Source: Gracilinema caldarium DSM 7334 (GTDB lineage Bacteria > Spirochaetota > Spirochaetia > Treponematales > Breznakiellaceae). From it: a stretch of DNA of 64,000 bases. Positions 42,969 through 51,359 of the stretch are shown here, piece by piece; position 1 is the stretch's first letter, and each line of letters starts with the position of its first letter. The stretch is from positions 1,922,001 through 1,986,000 of the forward strand of contig NC_015732.1 of assembly GCF_000219725.1 (NCBI RefSeq), in the 5' to 3' direction. The position numbers were made by a program, and so were the translations under genes. Under the pieces are notes generated by a model, which worked only from the letters and a program-made list of their open reading frames with translations, made no database searches and had not been told where the DNA came from.

Positions 42969-43220
42969 ATGACTACAGTTCGGTTACCTACTGAAATTGA
43001 ACAAAAATTAGAGGCTATTTCTCAAGAAAAACATAAATCTAAATCAGAAATAATTAAAGAAGCGCTTGAGAAACTATTTTATTCTGAAGAATCACAAAAG
43101 AATTCATATGAACTTGGAATTGAGTTTTTTGGTAAATTTGGAAGTGGCGAAGGAAATCTTTCAGTTACTTACAAAGAAAAAATAAAGGACAAGATACATG
43201 CTAAACGACGTACTCATTGA
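42969..43220 (+). CDS. RHH antitoxin, family 1 copy F (cassette 35)
   Basis: Same protein as copies D and E. The leader is like copies A/B (AAAACCACA hairpin arm, ATAAAGCATAATAA) but the promoter and gene are like copy E. Confidence 0.88.
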   Translation: MTTVRLPTEIEQKLEAISQEKHKSKSEIIKEALEKLFYSEESQKNSYELGIEFFGKFGSGEGNLSVTYKEKIKDKIHAKRRTH

Positions 43221-43617
43221 TGCTGGTCCTTTAATTGCTTTATTTGATAAAGACGATCATTATCATGAAAAAGTAAAGGAATTCATAAAGAATAAAGATT
43301 ATAAATTTCATACTACGACATCTGTAATAACTGAAGTATTACATATGCTTGATTTTAATGTAAAGGTACAAATTAATTTTCTTGAATGGATAATGCTTGG
43401 TGGTATATTGCTATATGAAATAAAACAAACTGATTTAGGGAAGATAATTGAATTAACAAAAAAATATAGTGACCGTCCCATGGATTTTGCAGACGCAACA
43501 CTCGTTCTAGCTGCAGAACAATCAGGAATAAGAAAAATAATTAGCATAGATTCAGATTTTGATATTTACCGATTACCTGGAAAAGTTAGAATAGAAAATA
43601 TATTTCGAGATATATAA
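43198..43617 (+). CDS. vapC: PIN-domain toxin, family 1 copy F (cassette 35)
   Basis: 139 aa with DAGPLIALFD and all acidic residues. Differs from copies C-E at two positions: S42 for A42 and N54 for S54 (DFNVKV). Confidence 0.88.
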   Translation: MLNDVLIDAGPLIALFDKDDHYHEKVKEFIKNKDYKFHTTTSVITEVLHMLDFNVKVQINFLEWIMLGGILLYEIKQTDLGKIIELTKKYSDRPMDFADATLVLAAEQSGIRKIISIDSDFDIYRLPGKVRIENIFRDI

Positions 43618-43620
43618 GAC

Positions 43621-43719
43621 GCAGAACAATTGCTTTAAGCAGATTCGCCTATTGTCACGGTTCTTGCTTATGCAAGAACGCGTGCCAATGACGGCTCACT
43701 GCTTAAGCAAATGTTCGAT
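43621..43719 (+). repeat. attC site 35
   Basis: 99-bp TTTAAGCAG-type site, R'' GCAGAAC, R' ATG^TTCGATG. Confidence 0.93.
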
Positions 43720-43753
43720 GGACGCTGCGCGCGCTAATTTCAGGAGGAATTCA

Positions 43754-46231
43754 ATGAAGATAAACTTATCAGCCGTAAATATTCATAATGGAATATATGA
43801 ACAAACAAACCCGAAAGATATTTTCAAAGTTCTTCCAAAGAAATCGAAAAAATATTCTTATCTTCGAGATGTTCAAGCTGAAGTATTAGATAAGTGGTTT
43901 TCAAATTGCGGTAAAATGGAAACAGTAATAAAAATGAATACTGGAAGTGGAAAGACAATTGTTTCACTGCTAATTTTGCAAAGCTGTATAAACCAAAAAA
44001 TGGGACCTGCTGTATATATTGTGCCTGATAATTATCTATTGACTCAAGTTCGCTCCGAAGCAGAAGAACTAGGAATCCCGATAACTACAGAAACCGATGA
44101 TATTCAATTTCTCAGACAACGATCAATTTTACTTATAAATATTCATAAGCTATTCAATGGAAAATCTGTATTTGGTGTTGCTCTTGAAGGAAAGAAAATT
44201 GATATTGGTACTGTTCTAATTGACGATGCACATGCATGTATAGATAAAATTGAAGATCAATTTACTATTACTATTGAAAATACCAAGCCCCAATACCCTG
44301 ATTTAATAAAAATATTTGAACATGACCTTAAATCACAATCGGAGACATTGTTCTTTGATATTGAGCGTCAGACACCAGGGGCATTTCTTCAAGTGCCATT
44401 TTGGACAATTCAATCAAATTCTACTCAAATATTGCGTTGTCTTACTATCGGAAGGCAGGAAGATGACAATATAAAATGGAAAATTCCTTTGTTGAAAGAA
44501 TATTTGAAATACACAGACTGTGTCGTTTCTAGTGAGAAAATTGAATTTTCTATACGTGTTATCCCTACCGAAATAATTAGTTCATATGCAGAGTCAAGAA
44601 AAATAATAGTCAGCGCAACTTTACCTGACGATACAATTTTAAGTCGCTATTTAGATATTTCAGAAGAAGCAATATCTGGAACAATAACTCCATTGTCAGC
44701 TAGTGATTTGGGTGAAAGATTGATAATTGTTCCAGAAGAAATTAATCCACAGATAAAAAAAGATGATATTAAAGATATGCTAAAAGTTTATTCAGAAAAA
44801 TATAAAGTTGTAGTTATTGTTCCTTCGCATTATAGAGCAGAATATTGGAGCGATGTGGCACAATCAACACTGATAGCAGAAAACATTGAGGAAGGTCTTT
44901 CTAATTTTAGAACCAAGAATAATGGATTAATCGTATTGATCAATAAATATGATGGAATTGATTTACCTCAAGATGAATGTAGAATACTTGTAATTGATGA
45001 ACTTCCAGATGATAGATCAGAGATTGAAAAAGTTGATAATAATGCTTTACGAAACAACAATACAGCAATTCTTCGTAAGATACGTAAAATTGAACAAGGA
45101 ATGGGACGAGCTATAAGGTCGAATGATGATTATTCTATTGTGCTCTTACTTGGAAAGAGCCTTACCAACTACTTGTATACCAGAAATGGTATTGATTTTT
45201 TTACACCAGCTACAAAGCAACAGATGAAAATATCATCAACATTATTAGAACAAATCCACAAGGGAACTATTCCTGATATTATGGAAGCAATTGATTTAGT
45301 GTTAAGTAGAGATTCTGAGTGGATAACACTTGTAAAATCATCACTAATTGGCTTGAAATATGAACCTCAAATACCAAACCGTTATTCTTATTATCTGAGA
45401 GATGCATACAAGTTATCTTGGAAAGGGCATACGGATAAATCAATAAAATTATTGGAAGATAAGGCTAATGTAGAAGAAAATAACTTAATGAAAGGTTGGT
45501 TGAAGTACTATTTAGCACAGTTCCAGAATTTTAATGATCCTTCTTCAGCACAGTCTATTTTGAAATCAGCATTGGCTTTCAACTCACATCTATTACATCC
45601 ACTAGAAGGAGTAAAGTACCAAAGACTAACTCACACAGCTAATCAAGCAGAAAAATGCAGATCATATTTCATGAACTATTCAACAAATACTAATGGTCTT
45701 ATAATTAGACTAAATTCAATTCTAGACGACCTTCAGTTTAAACCTGAAACATCAAATAGCTTTGAGCAAGCAATATTGGAATTAGGTCGATTACTTGGTT
45801 TTGACTCTCAAAGACCTGAAAATGAGTTTGGAAGAGGTCCGGATAATTTATGGGCTTGCGGAAATTTGATATTCTTTGTAATTGAGTGCAAAAATGGATG
45901 TACAACAGCTAGTATTGATAAACACGACACAAATCAAATCAATGGTTCGATTAATTGGTTTAAGAATGAATATGATGATACTTGTACTCTTAAGCCCATT
46001 TTAATTCATCCTAGTTTGAAATTTGAATACGCAGCTTCACCAAGCAAAGACATTAGAATAATTAATGATGCTAAGCTATCAGAGCTAAAGAAAGCTGTTA
46101 ATGCTTTTGTGGTTTCTGCAGTTCAAAGTGGACAAATTGCAGATTTGGAAAAGTTAAGAAAATTAATACTTGATTATAAATTGAATCCGGAAGGAATAAT
46201 TGAAAAATATTCATATGAAATAAGTGTTTAA
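43754..46231 (+). CDS. SF2 helicase with C-terminal nuclease-like domain (cassette 36)
   Basis: 825 aa. Walker A NTGSGKT (about 62-68), motif II IDDAH (about 158), and motif VI EQGMGRAIRSNDDYSIVLLLG, whose QxxGRxIRS form resembles XPD/DinG helicases. The last 180 residues contain AILELGRLLGF, GPDNLWA and FFVIECKNG, spaced like a PD-(D/E)xK nuclease (D near 694, E-C-K near 711-713). ATP-driven DNA processing in phage defence is inferred. AGGAGG fixes the ATG at 43754. It is the largest gene in the array. Confidence 0.82.
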   Translation: MKINLSAVNIHNGIYEQTNPKDIFKVLPKKSKKYSYLRDVQAEVLDKWFSNCGKMETVIKMNTGSGKTIVSLLILQSCINQKMGPAVYIVPDNYLLTQVRSEAEELGIPITTETDDIQFLRQRSILLINIHKLFNGKSVFGVALEGKKIDIGTVLIDDAHACIDKIEDQFTITIENTKPQYPDLIKIFEHDLKSQSETLFFDIERQTPGAFLQVPFWTIQSNSTQILRCLTIGRQEDDNIKWKIPLLKEYLKYTDCVVSSEKIEFSIRVIPTEIISSYAESRKIIVSATLPDDTILSRYLDISEEAISGTITPLSASDLGERLIIVPEEINPQIKKDDIKDMLKVYSEKYKVVVIVPSHYRAEYWSDVAQSTLIAENIEEGLSNFRTKNNGLIVLINKYDGIDLPQDECRILVIDELPDDRSEIEKVDNNALRNNNTAILRKIRKIEQGMGRAIRSNDDYSIVLLLGKSLTNYLYTRNGIDFFTPATKQQMKISSTLLEQIHKGTIPDIMEAIDLVLSRDSEWITLVKSSLIGLKYEPQIPNRYSYYLRDAYKLSWKGHTDKSIKLLEDKANVEENNLMKGWLKYYLAQFQNFNDPSSAQSILKSALAFNSHLLHPLEGVKYQRLTHTANQAEKCRSYFMNYSTNTNGLIIRLNSILDDLQFKPETSNSFEQAILELGRLLGFDSQRPENEFGRGPDNLWACGNLIFFVIECKNGCTTASIDKHDTNQINGSINWFKNEYDDTCTLKPILIHPSLKFEYAASPSKDIRIINDAKLSELKKAVNAFVVSAVQSGQIADLEKLRKLILDYKLNPEGIIEKYSYEISV

Positions 46232-46238
46232 ATGGAGC

Positions 46239-46372
46239 ATCGAACAATCGCTTCAACCTGATAATCGCTGTTGTCACGGTTTGTGCTAATCGCTTCGCTC
46301 TTTTTCGCACAAACCGCGCCAAGTCTTCGCCTTCGGCTCAGACCGCGATTACAGGTTAAGCAAATGTTATGC
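46239..46372 (+). repeat. attC site 36
   Basis: 134-bp site, the longest, R'' ATCGAAC, L'' GCTTCAACCTG, R' ATG^TTATGCA. Confidence 0.92.
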
Positions 46373-46524
46373 AGATTTAAGAAAGTAAAATATTTATATA
46401 TCAGACATATGAATATTTTACCTTAATTGTATAGCTTAAAAATTTTACAGGTCTTTTTATAGTCTTTATATTGACCTATCTTTAAAATATTGTATAATGA
46501 ATTATAATACGGAGGGTTAATATA

Positions 46525-46806
46525 ATGATAAAGATAAATAATGATATACGTCCAATATCTTATATAAAATCTCATACAGCTGAAATGATAAGACAAATAG
46601 AAGAAAAGAAAAATCCAATAATAATCACACAAAATGGTGAGGCTAAAGCAGTTCTTCTTGATGTTGATACATTTCAAGGCTTAATCGATACAATAAATAT
46701 TTTAAAAATTATCTCTATTGGTGAAAATGATATTCATAAAAATAATGTTATAAAACATAATGATGTAAAAACAAAAATTGAGGAAATATTAACACAAAAT
46801 GAATAG
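46525..46806 (+). CDS. Phd/YefM-like antitoxin, family 2 copy 4 (cassette 37)
   Basis: Identical protein and leader to copy 1. Confidence 0.9.
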   Translation: MIKINNDIRPISYIKSHTAEMIRQIEEKKNPIIITQNGEAKAVLLDVDTFQGLIDTINILKIISIGENDIHKNNVIKHNDVKTKIEEILTQNE

Positions 46807-47134
46807 AGATATTGTATGGTCTCTCGATGCAAGCGATGAGTTTGTAGAAATAATTCTATATATTACAGAACACTCTGGAAATAATGTAGCACGTACGATT
46901 TATGAGAAAATTATAAAAAAAATAGAAAATCTTGTTGACTTCCCCGCAATTGGAAGGAAAGTTCCCGAATTAGAATCAGTTGGTAATACAGAATATTATG
47001 AAATAATAGAAAGTCCGTGGAGAATAATATATCGATATACAGAAAATGAAGTATATATTGTTTCAATAATTGATGGAAGAAGAAATATTGAAGAAATATT
47101 ATATAAAAAAATTATAAAGGGTAAAATATGGTAA
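46799..47134 (+). CDS. RelE/ParE-family toxin, family 2 copy 4 (cassette 37)
   Basis: Identical protein; silent differences in the codons of WRIIYRY distinguish it from the other copies. Confidence 0.88.
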   Translation: MNRDIVWSLDASDEFVEIILYITEHSGNNVARTIYEKIIKKIENLVDFPAIGRKVPELESVGNTEYYEIIESPWRIIYRYTENEVYIVSIIDGRRNIEEILYKKIIKGKIW

Positions 47135-47143
47135 TAAATACAT

Positions 47144-47261
47144 GCATAACAATTGCTTTAACCAGACATTTCCTTTGTCATGAAAATTGCTGTCGCTACG
47201 CTCGGCAATTTTCACGCCAAGCCCTTCGGGCACGGAAATGCAGGTTAAGCAAATGTTAGAT
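47144..47261 (+). repeat. attC site 37
   Basis: 118-bp site as attC 10; R' ATG^TTAGATG. Confidence 0.93.
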
Positions 47262-47344
47262 GGACGCCGCTTACGCGGCGCATAAGTAATAAAAATGGTT
47301 CATAAAGTGTTATATGTTATATATAGTTGAGGAGTCAATTTACT

Positions 47345-48121
47345 ATGAATAATCAAGAAATTAAACCATTAGGTACAGTAAAGTCTATTTGTTATTTTGG
47401 AATTTTAGGGACAGTATTCTATCTTAGTTATCATTATTTACGAATTTATTTATTAAAAAATGGATTCTCTGATATATCATCGTATCTTGTTAGCTTGGGA
47501 ACACCAGCTTTTCTTTTATTCTGTATATCAATCTTTTACTATAAAATAATTGAGAAAAGAGAATTGTCCATTCCTGAATTTTCTAAAAGGATGAATTTAC
47601 CTAAATTCACGTGGAAGGATATTACATGGGGTTTAGGTTTATTTGTATGTGGGTTTCTTGGATATGGTTTAGCAACATTTTTAACAAAATATGTGATTTC
47701 AATTTGTCATATTAATATCCCAACAAATATTGCGATTCTTGATATACCAGATCTTCAAATTACAAAAGATGTATTAAATCAAGCTGCCGGTGGTCAGATA
47801 GTAAACAAATGGTATCTAGTATTGCTCTTTGCTGTTGTTCTTTTCTTCAATATCTTTGGGGAAGAATTATTGTGGAGAGGAATAATATTACCAAAACAAA
47901 AAATTGTGTTCAAAAAAAATGCTTGGATCCTAAATGGTACCTTATGGGCTCTTTTTCACTTTTTTAAATGGTGGGACATTATTAATCTTTTGCCAACTTG
48001 TTTATTAATTGCATATGTATCACAGAAACGAAGTAATAATTGGTCTGGTATTATTGCCCACTCATTAATGAATATTTCTGGTTTTATCGTTATAACGCTA
48101 GCAGTTGCTGGAGTCTATTAA
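47345..48121 (+). CDS. CPBP-family intramembrane metalloprotease (cassette 38)
   Basis: 258 aa, seven or eight helices. Conserved motifs EELLWRG (EExxxR), WALFHFFKWW (FxxxH-like) and HSLMNISG (HxxxN) are all present in order. Roles in this family include bacteriocin immunity and regulated proteolysis; substrate unknown. The ATG at 47345 is preferred because MNNQEIKP is followed by the first helix, with GAGGAG about ten bases upstream. Confidence 0.85.
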   Translation: MNNQEIKPLGTVKSICYFGILGTVFYLSYHYLRIYLLKNGFSDISSYLVSLGTPAFLLFCISIFYYKIIEKRELSIPEFSKRMNLPKFTWKDITWGLGLFVCGFLGYGLATFLTKYVISICHINIPTNIAILDIPDLQITKDVLNQAAGGQIVNKWYLVLLFAVVLFFNIFGEELLWRGIILPKQKIVFKKNAWILNGTLWALFHFFKWWDIINLLPTCLLIAYVSQKRSNNWSGIIAHSLMNISGFIVITLAVAGVY

Positions 48122-48127
48122 AAAAGC

Positions 48128-48233
48128 ATCTAACAACTGCTTCAACCTGACTCGGCTATGTCACGATTTGTGCTTTCGTTTCGCGGCACAAACCGCGCCA
48201 ATGTACGCAATGCAGGTTATCCAAATGTTCTGC
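48128..48233 (+). repeat. attC site 38
   Basis: 106-bp site, R'' ATCTAAC, L'' GCTTCAACCTG but L' CAGGTTATCC, so the outer arm is mispaired; R' ATG^TTCTGCG. Confidence 0.9.
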
Positions 48234-48253
48234 GGCTAGATATTCATATCGAA

Positions 48254-49069
48254 ATGAGCATAGTCAACGAAAGAGACTTTGTGGTGATGCCTAAGTTACG
48301 CAGAATCATTCTTTTTGTTGTCAGCGGGCTTCTTATCGCTGGCATTTTGCTGGTTGCCTTCAACGCAGAACTACGTGGCGGGCTATTACTCATTTTCGCC
48401 CCTCAATATTTCCGCGAAGCTGTATTCCTGCGGTTTGCCGATAACACGGGACAGGAAGTTTATCTGCTTGGCACGATTCATAGCAACCACCTAACTACAA
48501 AAGACTATTCTCTCTTACACCTTCAAGCAGTTCTGGAACATCTGGAGCCTGATCTTCTGTTGGTGGAGAGTCGGCCCAAAGAACTGGCGCGGGATAATTG
48601 GGGAGATGGGCCAATTGAAATGCCCTTTGCCAGTCTGACGGCTCGGGCAAAAGGGATAGAAGTACAGGGAATGGATTGGTGGGTGATGACCGATAACCAC
48701 CAAATCAACAGTGATGAGCGCGAGAATCGAATGTTTCAAAACATTCTCACCAGCCTACCAGGTTACCACACGGTTTTAATCTTGACGGGGTTCTCACACG
48801 TGGAAGGTTTTCAACGCCGTTTTCTGGCGAGCGGCTATCGTCAGATTGCCTTTTCGTCAGCCGAAAAGCAAGTACTGTTTGACACATCGGATCAGACCTT
48901 TATCTTTCCCTATGGTATGACTCACTACATTGAAAAGCGTATAGAGATTGACCAGTTAATACTCCAAAGTGAGACGGATAGCTTTTGGAGGGATAGAATA
49001 GCCAATGTCATAGCCTTCCGACAAGAATTCCTAAAAACAATCGCTATGGTAGGTGAACGACAGCCGTAA
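48254..49069 (+). CDS. TraB/GumN-like membrane-anchored protein (cassette 39, foreign composition)
   Basis: 271 aa with an N-terminal helix (about residues 15-35). EVYLLGTIHSNH and LEPDLLLVESRP follow the TraB/PrgY/GumN plan (GT-H and a later E), a fold thought to be a metal hydrolase. GC and codon use (CGC, CTG, GCC) are clearly higher than neighbouring cassettes. The start could also be the ATG at 48287. The leader lacks the usual mini-hairpin and its attC is of another type. Confidence 0.65.
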   Translation: MSIVNERDFVVMPKLRRIILFVVSGLLIAGILLVAFNAELRGGLLLIFAPQYFREAVFLRFADNTGQEVYLLGTIHSNHLTTKDYSLLHLQAVLEHLEPDLLLVESRPKELARDNWGDGPIEMPFASLTARAKGIEVQGMDWWVMTDNHQINSDERENRMFQNILTSLPGYHTVLILTGFSHVEGFQRRFLASGYRQIAFSSAEKQVLFDTSDQTFIFPYGMTHYIEKRIEIDQLILQSETDSFWRDRIANVIAFRQEFLKTIAMVGERQP

Positions 49070-49082
49070 GGCACAAAACGCC

Positions 49083-49174
49083 GCCTAACACTGCATGGAG
49101 CGGACGGGGCTACCGCCCTGCTAATTCAAGCGTGCTTGTAATACCCGCCCCGCCGCTCATGCTTGCCGTTAGGT
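49083..49174 (+). repeat. attC site 39 (heterologous type)
   Basis: 92-bp site, R'' GCCTAAC, arms GCATGGAGCGGACGG and CCGCCGCTCATGC, R' CCG^TTAGGTT. Quite unlike the other sites but still a valid attC plan. Confidence 0.9.
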
Positions 49175-49207
49175 TGACCCTTCGGGAAAAAATAAAAAGG
49201 AGAAGAG

Positions 49208-50410
49208 ATGAATAAATATATAGTATTTTTATCCCTAGCAATTTTAATGATTTCTGGTTGTACTACAAATTATGGAAAAGAATTTCTGGAAAGACAAGCT
49301 CAAAACATAGAAGACATATTAAAAACAGATACTATTTCAGATACCACAAATGGATCTTATAGTTATATTATAAATCCATTTGATATATTTTATGAAAAGA
49401 ATGATATTCATATAATGCTATATTTTCTTAATCATCCAAAATATGAATCTATTGAAGCAATGATAAATGATGCTGATACTACGCAAATTCGTGTAATTTT
49501 AACTAAGCATGATCAGACACAAATTGATTACTTAAATAATCAAGACAAATTAAATAGAATAATTTCAGATGGGACAATTCGTAAAACTTATTTCGCCGAG
49601 ATTGAATATAAAAAGGAAATTATCGAACTCAAACCAGCAATTTCAATGAGTTTTCGAACTGCTGATCAAGAAATGATTGATTTTTATTTAAGTTGTTCTT
49701 CTGCACCTTCAAAAAAATTTGCTGGTTTAACAAATCCAGAAGGCCATTCGGCTGAAACTTCTTTTCCAATAATGTTTCGAGAAATGAGTGCGCTAGCTAA
49801 CGATAAAAGCAAAATCATTATTGATGGAAAGAATTATGAGATTCCAGTTTTAGTTAATATTCCAATATTCTTTAAAGGAATGAAAGGTTATTACTCAGAA
49901 TTATTTAAAATGGCTGTTATTCGAACTGGTGAAAAAAAATTAGATATTACTCAATACCCCAGTAAAATTGCATTAGGAGAAAAATGGGTTTATAGTAATG
50001 GCACCAATGAAACAGAGTATGTGATTAGTCGCTTAGAAAATGGATATATAGAAATTTCAAGTAAAATGTTTCTAGTTCGTGGCATAGTAAAAAATAATTC
50101 AATTGGGATTCTCTCAGTATCGACTTATCCATCTAACAATGAAGGTTCGATGCTAATTCAGTTTGAAAAACCTATTTTTAGTAATTTGAGTATGGTTGTT
50201 GAAACAAATTTTCGTATAAATATTGATTCTCATGAAGATCTTATCACTGGTAAATTAATATATGACAACAATCAATTAACACAAAGATTTAGATTAATGC
50301 CGAATGAACCAAGCTGGGCTAGAAAAAGAAACATACAAATTGAAGTCCAAAATGATAATAATAAAGTAAAGTGGACTAGCACCATCCAGCGAGAATCTGA
50401 AGTTTTCTGA
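49208..50410 (+). CDS. Lipoprotein of unknown function (cassette 40)
   Basis: 400 aa. Signal peptide and lipobox ISGC (Cys18) predict an envelope lipoprotein. The rest is polar and probably beta-rich, without a recognised domain. CCC-TTC-GGG hairpin and AAGGAGAAG precede the ATG. Confidence 0.75.
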   Translation: MNKYIVFLSLAILMISGCTTNYGKEFLERQAQNIEDILKTDTISDTTNGSYSYIINPFDIFYEKNDIHIMLYFLNHPKYESIEAMINDADTTQIRVILTKHDQTQIDYLNNQDKLNRIISDGTIRKTYFAEIEYKKEIIELKPAISMSFRTADQEMIDFYLSCSSAPSKKFAGLTNPEGHSAETSFPIMFREMSALANDKSKIIIDGKNYEIPVLVNIPIFFKGMKGYYSELFKMAVIRTGEKKLDITQYPSKIALGEKWVYSNGTNETEYVISRLENGYIEISSKMFLVRGIVKNNSIGILSVSTYPSNNEGSMLIQFEKPIFSNLSMVVETNFRINIDSHEDLITGKLIYDNNQLTQRFRLMPNEPSWARKRNIQIEVQNDNNKVKWTSTIQRESEVF

Positions 50411-50413
50411 AAA

Positions 50414-50512
50414 ACCTAACAACTGCTTTAAGCAGATTCGCCTATTGTCACGGTTCTTGCTTACACAAGAACTCGCGCCAATTACGGCTCACTGCTTAAG
50501 CAAATGTTAGCC
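50414..50512 (+). repeat. attC site 40
   Basis: 99-bp TTTAAGCAG-type site, R'' ACCTAAC, R' ATG^TTAGCCG. Confidence 0.93.
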
Positions 50513-50541
50513 GGACGCGCTTTCGCGCGCTAAATATCTTC

Positions 50542-50570
50542 TTGACAATGCATACATAAGGCTGTATATT
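50542..50570 (+). promoter_or_regulatory. Promoter of cassette 41 toxin-antitoxin pair
   Basis: TTGACA, 17 bases, TATATT. The spacer and -10 contain GCATAC and GTAT-TTGCAT half sites that could bind the antitoxin. Confidence 0.65.
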
Positions 50571-50587
50571 GCATGCGGAGGATAGAT

Positions 50588-50833
50588 ATGCCACTACTTC
50601 AAGTACGAGATTGCCCTGAAGACATATATAAAAAAATATCTATATGGGCCAAGAAACAAAATAGAACAATTGCTCAACAAGTCATATCTATTTTGGAAAA
50701 AGGACTTCAACTAGAGCAACCAAATATTGAGAGAAGAAAAGCTCTACTAGATAGAATAAAAGCTCGAGAAATAAATAAGGAAGTAAATTCAATTGATGAT
50801 GTTGCACTTATACGAGAGGATAGAAATAGATGA
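50588..50833 (+). CDS. FitA/Arc-like antitoxin (cassette 41)
   Basis: 81 aa. MPLLQVRDCPEDIYKKISIWAKKQNRTIAQQVISILEKGL is a ribbon-helix-helix domain of the FitA type. The ATG at 50588 follows GCGGAGG. Its stop overlaps the toxin start (ATGA). Unrelated in sequence to families 1 and 2. Confidence 0.82.
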   Translation: MPLLQVRDCPEDIYKKISIWAKKQNRTIAQQVISILEKGLQLEQPNIERRKALLDRIKAREINKEVNSIDDVALIREDRNR

Positions 50834-51228
50834 CTATAGTATTAGATGTAAGTGCTGCAATTCAAATCGTACTGCAAAAAGAAAAGAAAGACTACTTTGA
50901 GAGCTATTACCGAAAAGCTTCTTGGGTAATAGCTCCAGAACTATATATATCTGAAATTACTAATGTATTATGGAAATATTATAAGAGCAAAATACTAACA
51001 CATGAAGAGTGTCTACAGTGCATTGATGATGGGTTAGAATTGATAGATGACTTTTTTACTGCAAAAGATATGTGGAAAGAAGTTTTAGGAGAAAGTATAA
51101 AAAATGATCATTCCGCATATGATATGTTTTACGCTATACTCGCAAGAAGGAATGATTCTACATTAGTCAGTAATGATAAAGAATTATTAAGAATATCTGA
51201 AGAAATGAAAATAGAGAACTTCGGCTAA
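50830..51228 (+). CDS. vapC: PIN-domain toxin (cassette 41)
   Basis: 132 aa. D6 (VLDVSAAIQI), E in YISEITNVLWK, D in HSAYDMFYAILAR and D in LVSNDKELL form the PIN acidic set. RNase activity expected. The TAA stop lies within attC R'', which here reads GGCTAAA. Confidence 0.85.
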   Translation: MTIVLDVSAAIQIVLQKEKKDYFESYYRKASWVIAPELYISEITNVLWKYYKSKILTHEECLQCIDDGLELIDDFFTAKDMWKEVLGESIKNDHSAYDMFYAILARRNDSTLVSNDKELLRISEEMKIENFG

Positions 51229-51330
51229 AAATCGCTTCAACCGGATAACGCTATGGCACGGTTATGTGCTGCGGCTTCGCCTAGCACAAACCGCGCCATG
51301 TACGCGTTGCAGGTTAAGCGTATGTTAGAG
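51223..51330 (+). repeat. attC site 41
   Basis: 108-bp site with substituted R'' (GGCTAAA instead of CTAAC) and mismatched arms (GCTTCAACCGG against CAGGTTAAGC), then GTATG^TTAGAGC. May recombine poorly. Confidence 0.85.
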
Positions 51331-51359
51331 CGACGCCTTCGGCGCAAAGAGGAAAATTA

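Noticed and set aside
43652-43753. Upstream extension of the helicase gene through attC 35
   Set aside because: The extension would be translated from attC and starts without a ribosome site; the ATG at 43754 follows AGGAGG.
48158-48253. Upstream start of the TraB-like gene inside attC 38
   Set aside because: The frame is open by chance across the recombination site; the cassette itself begins at 48228.
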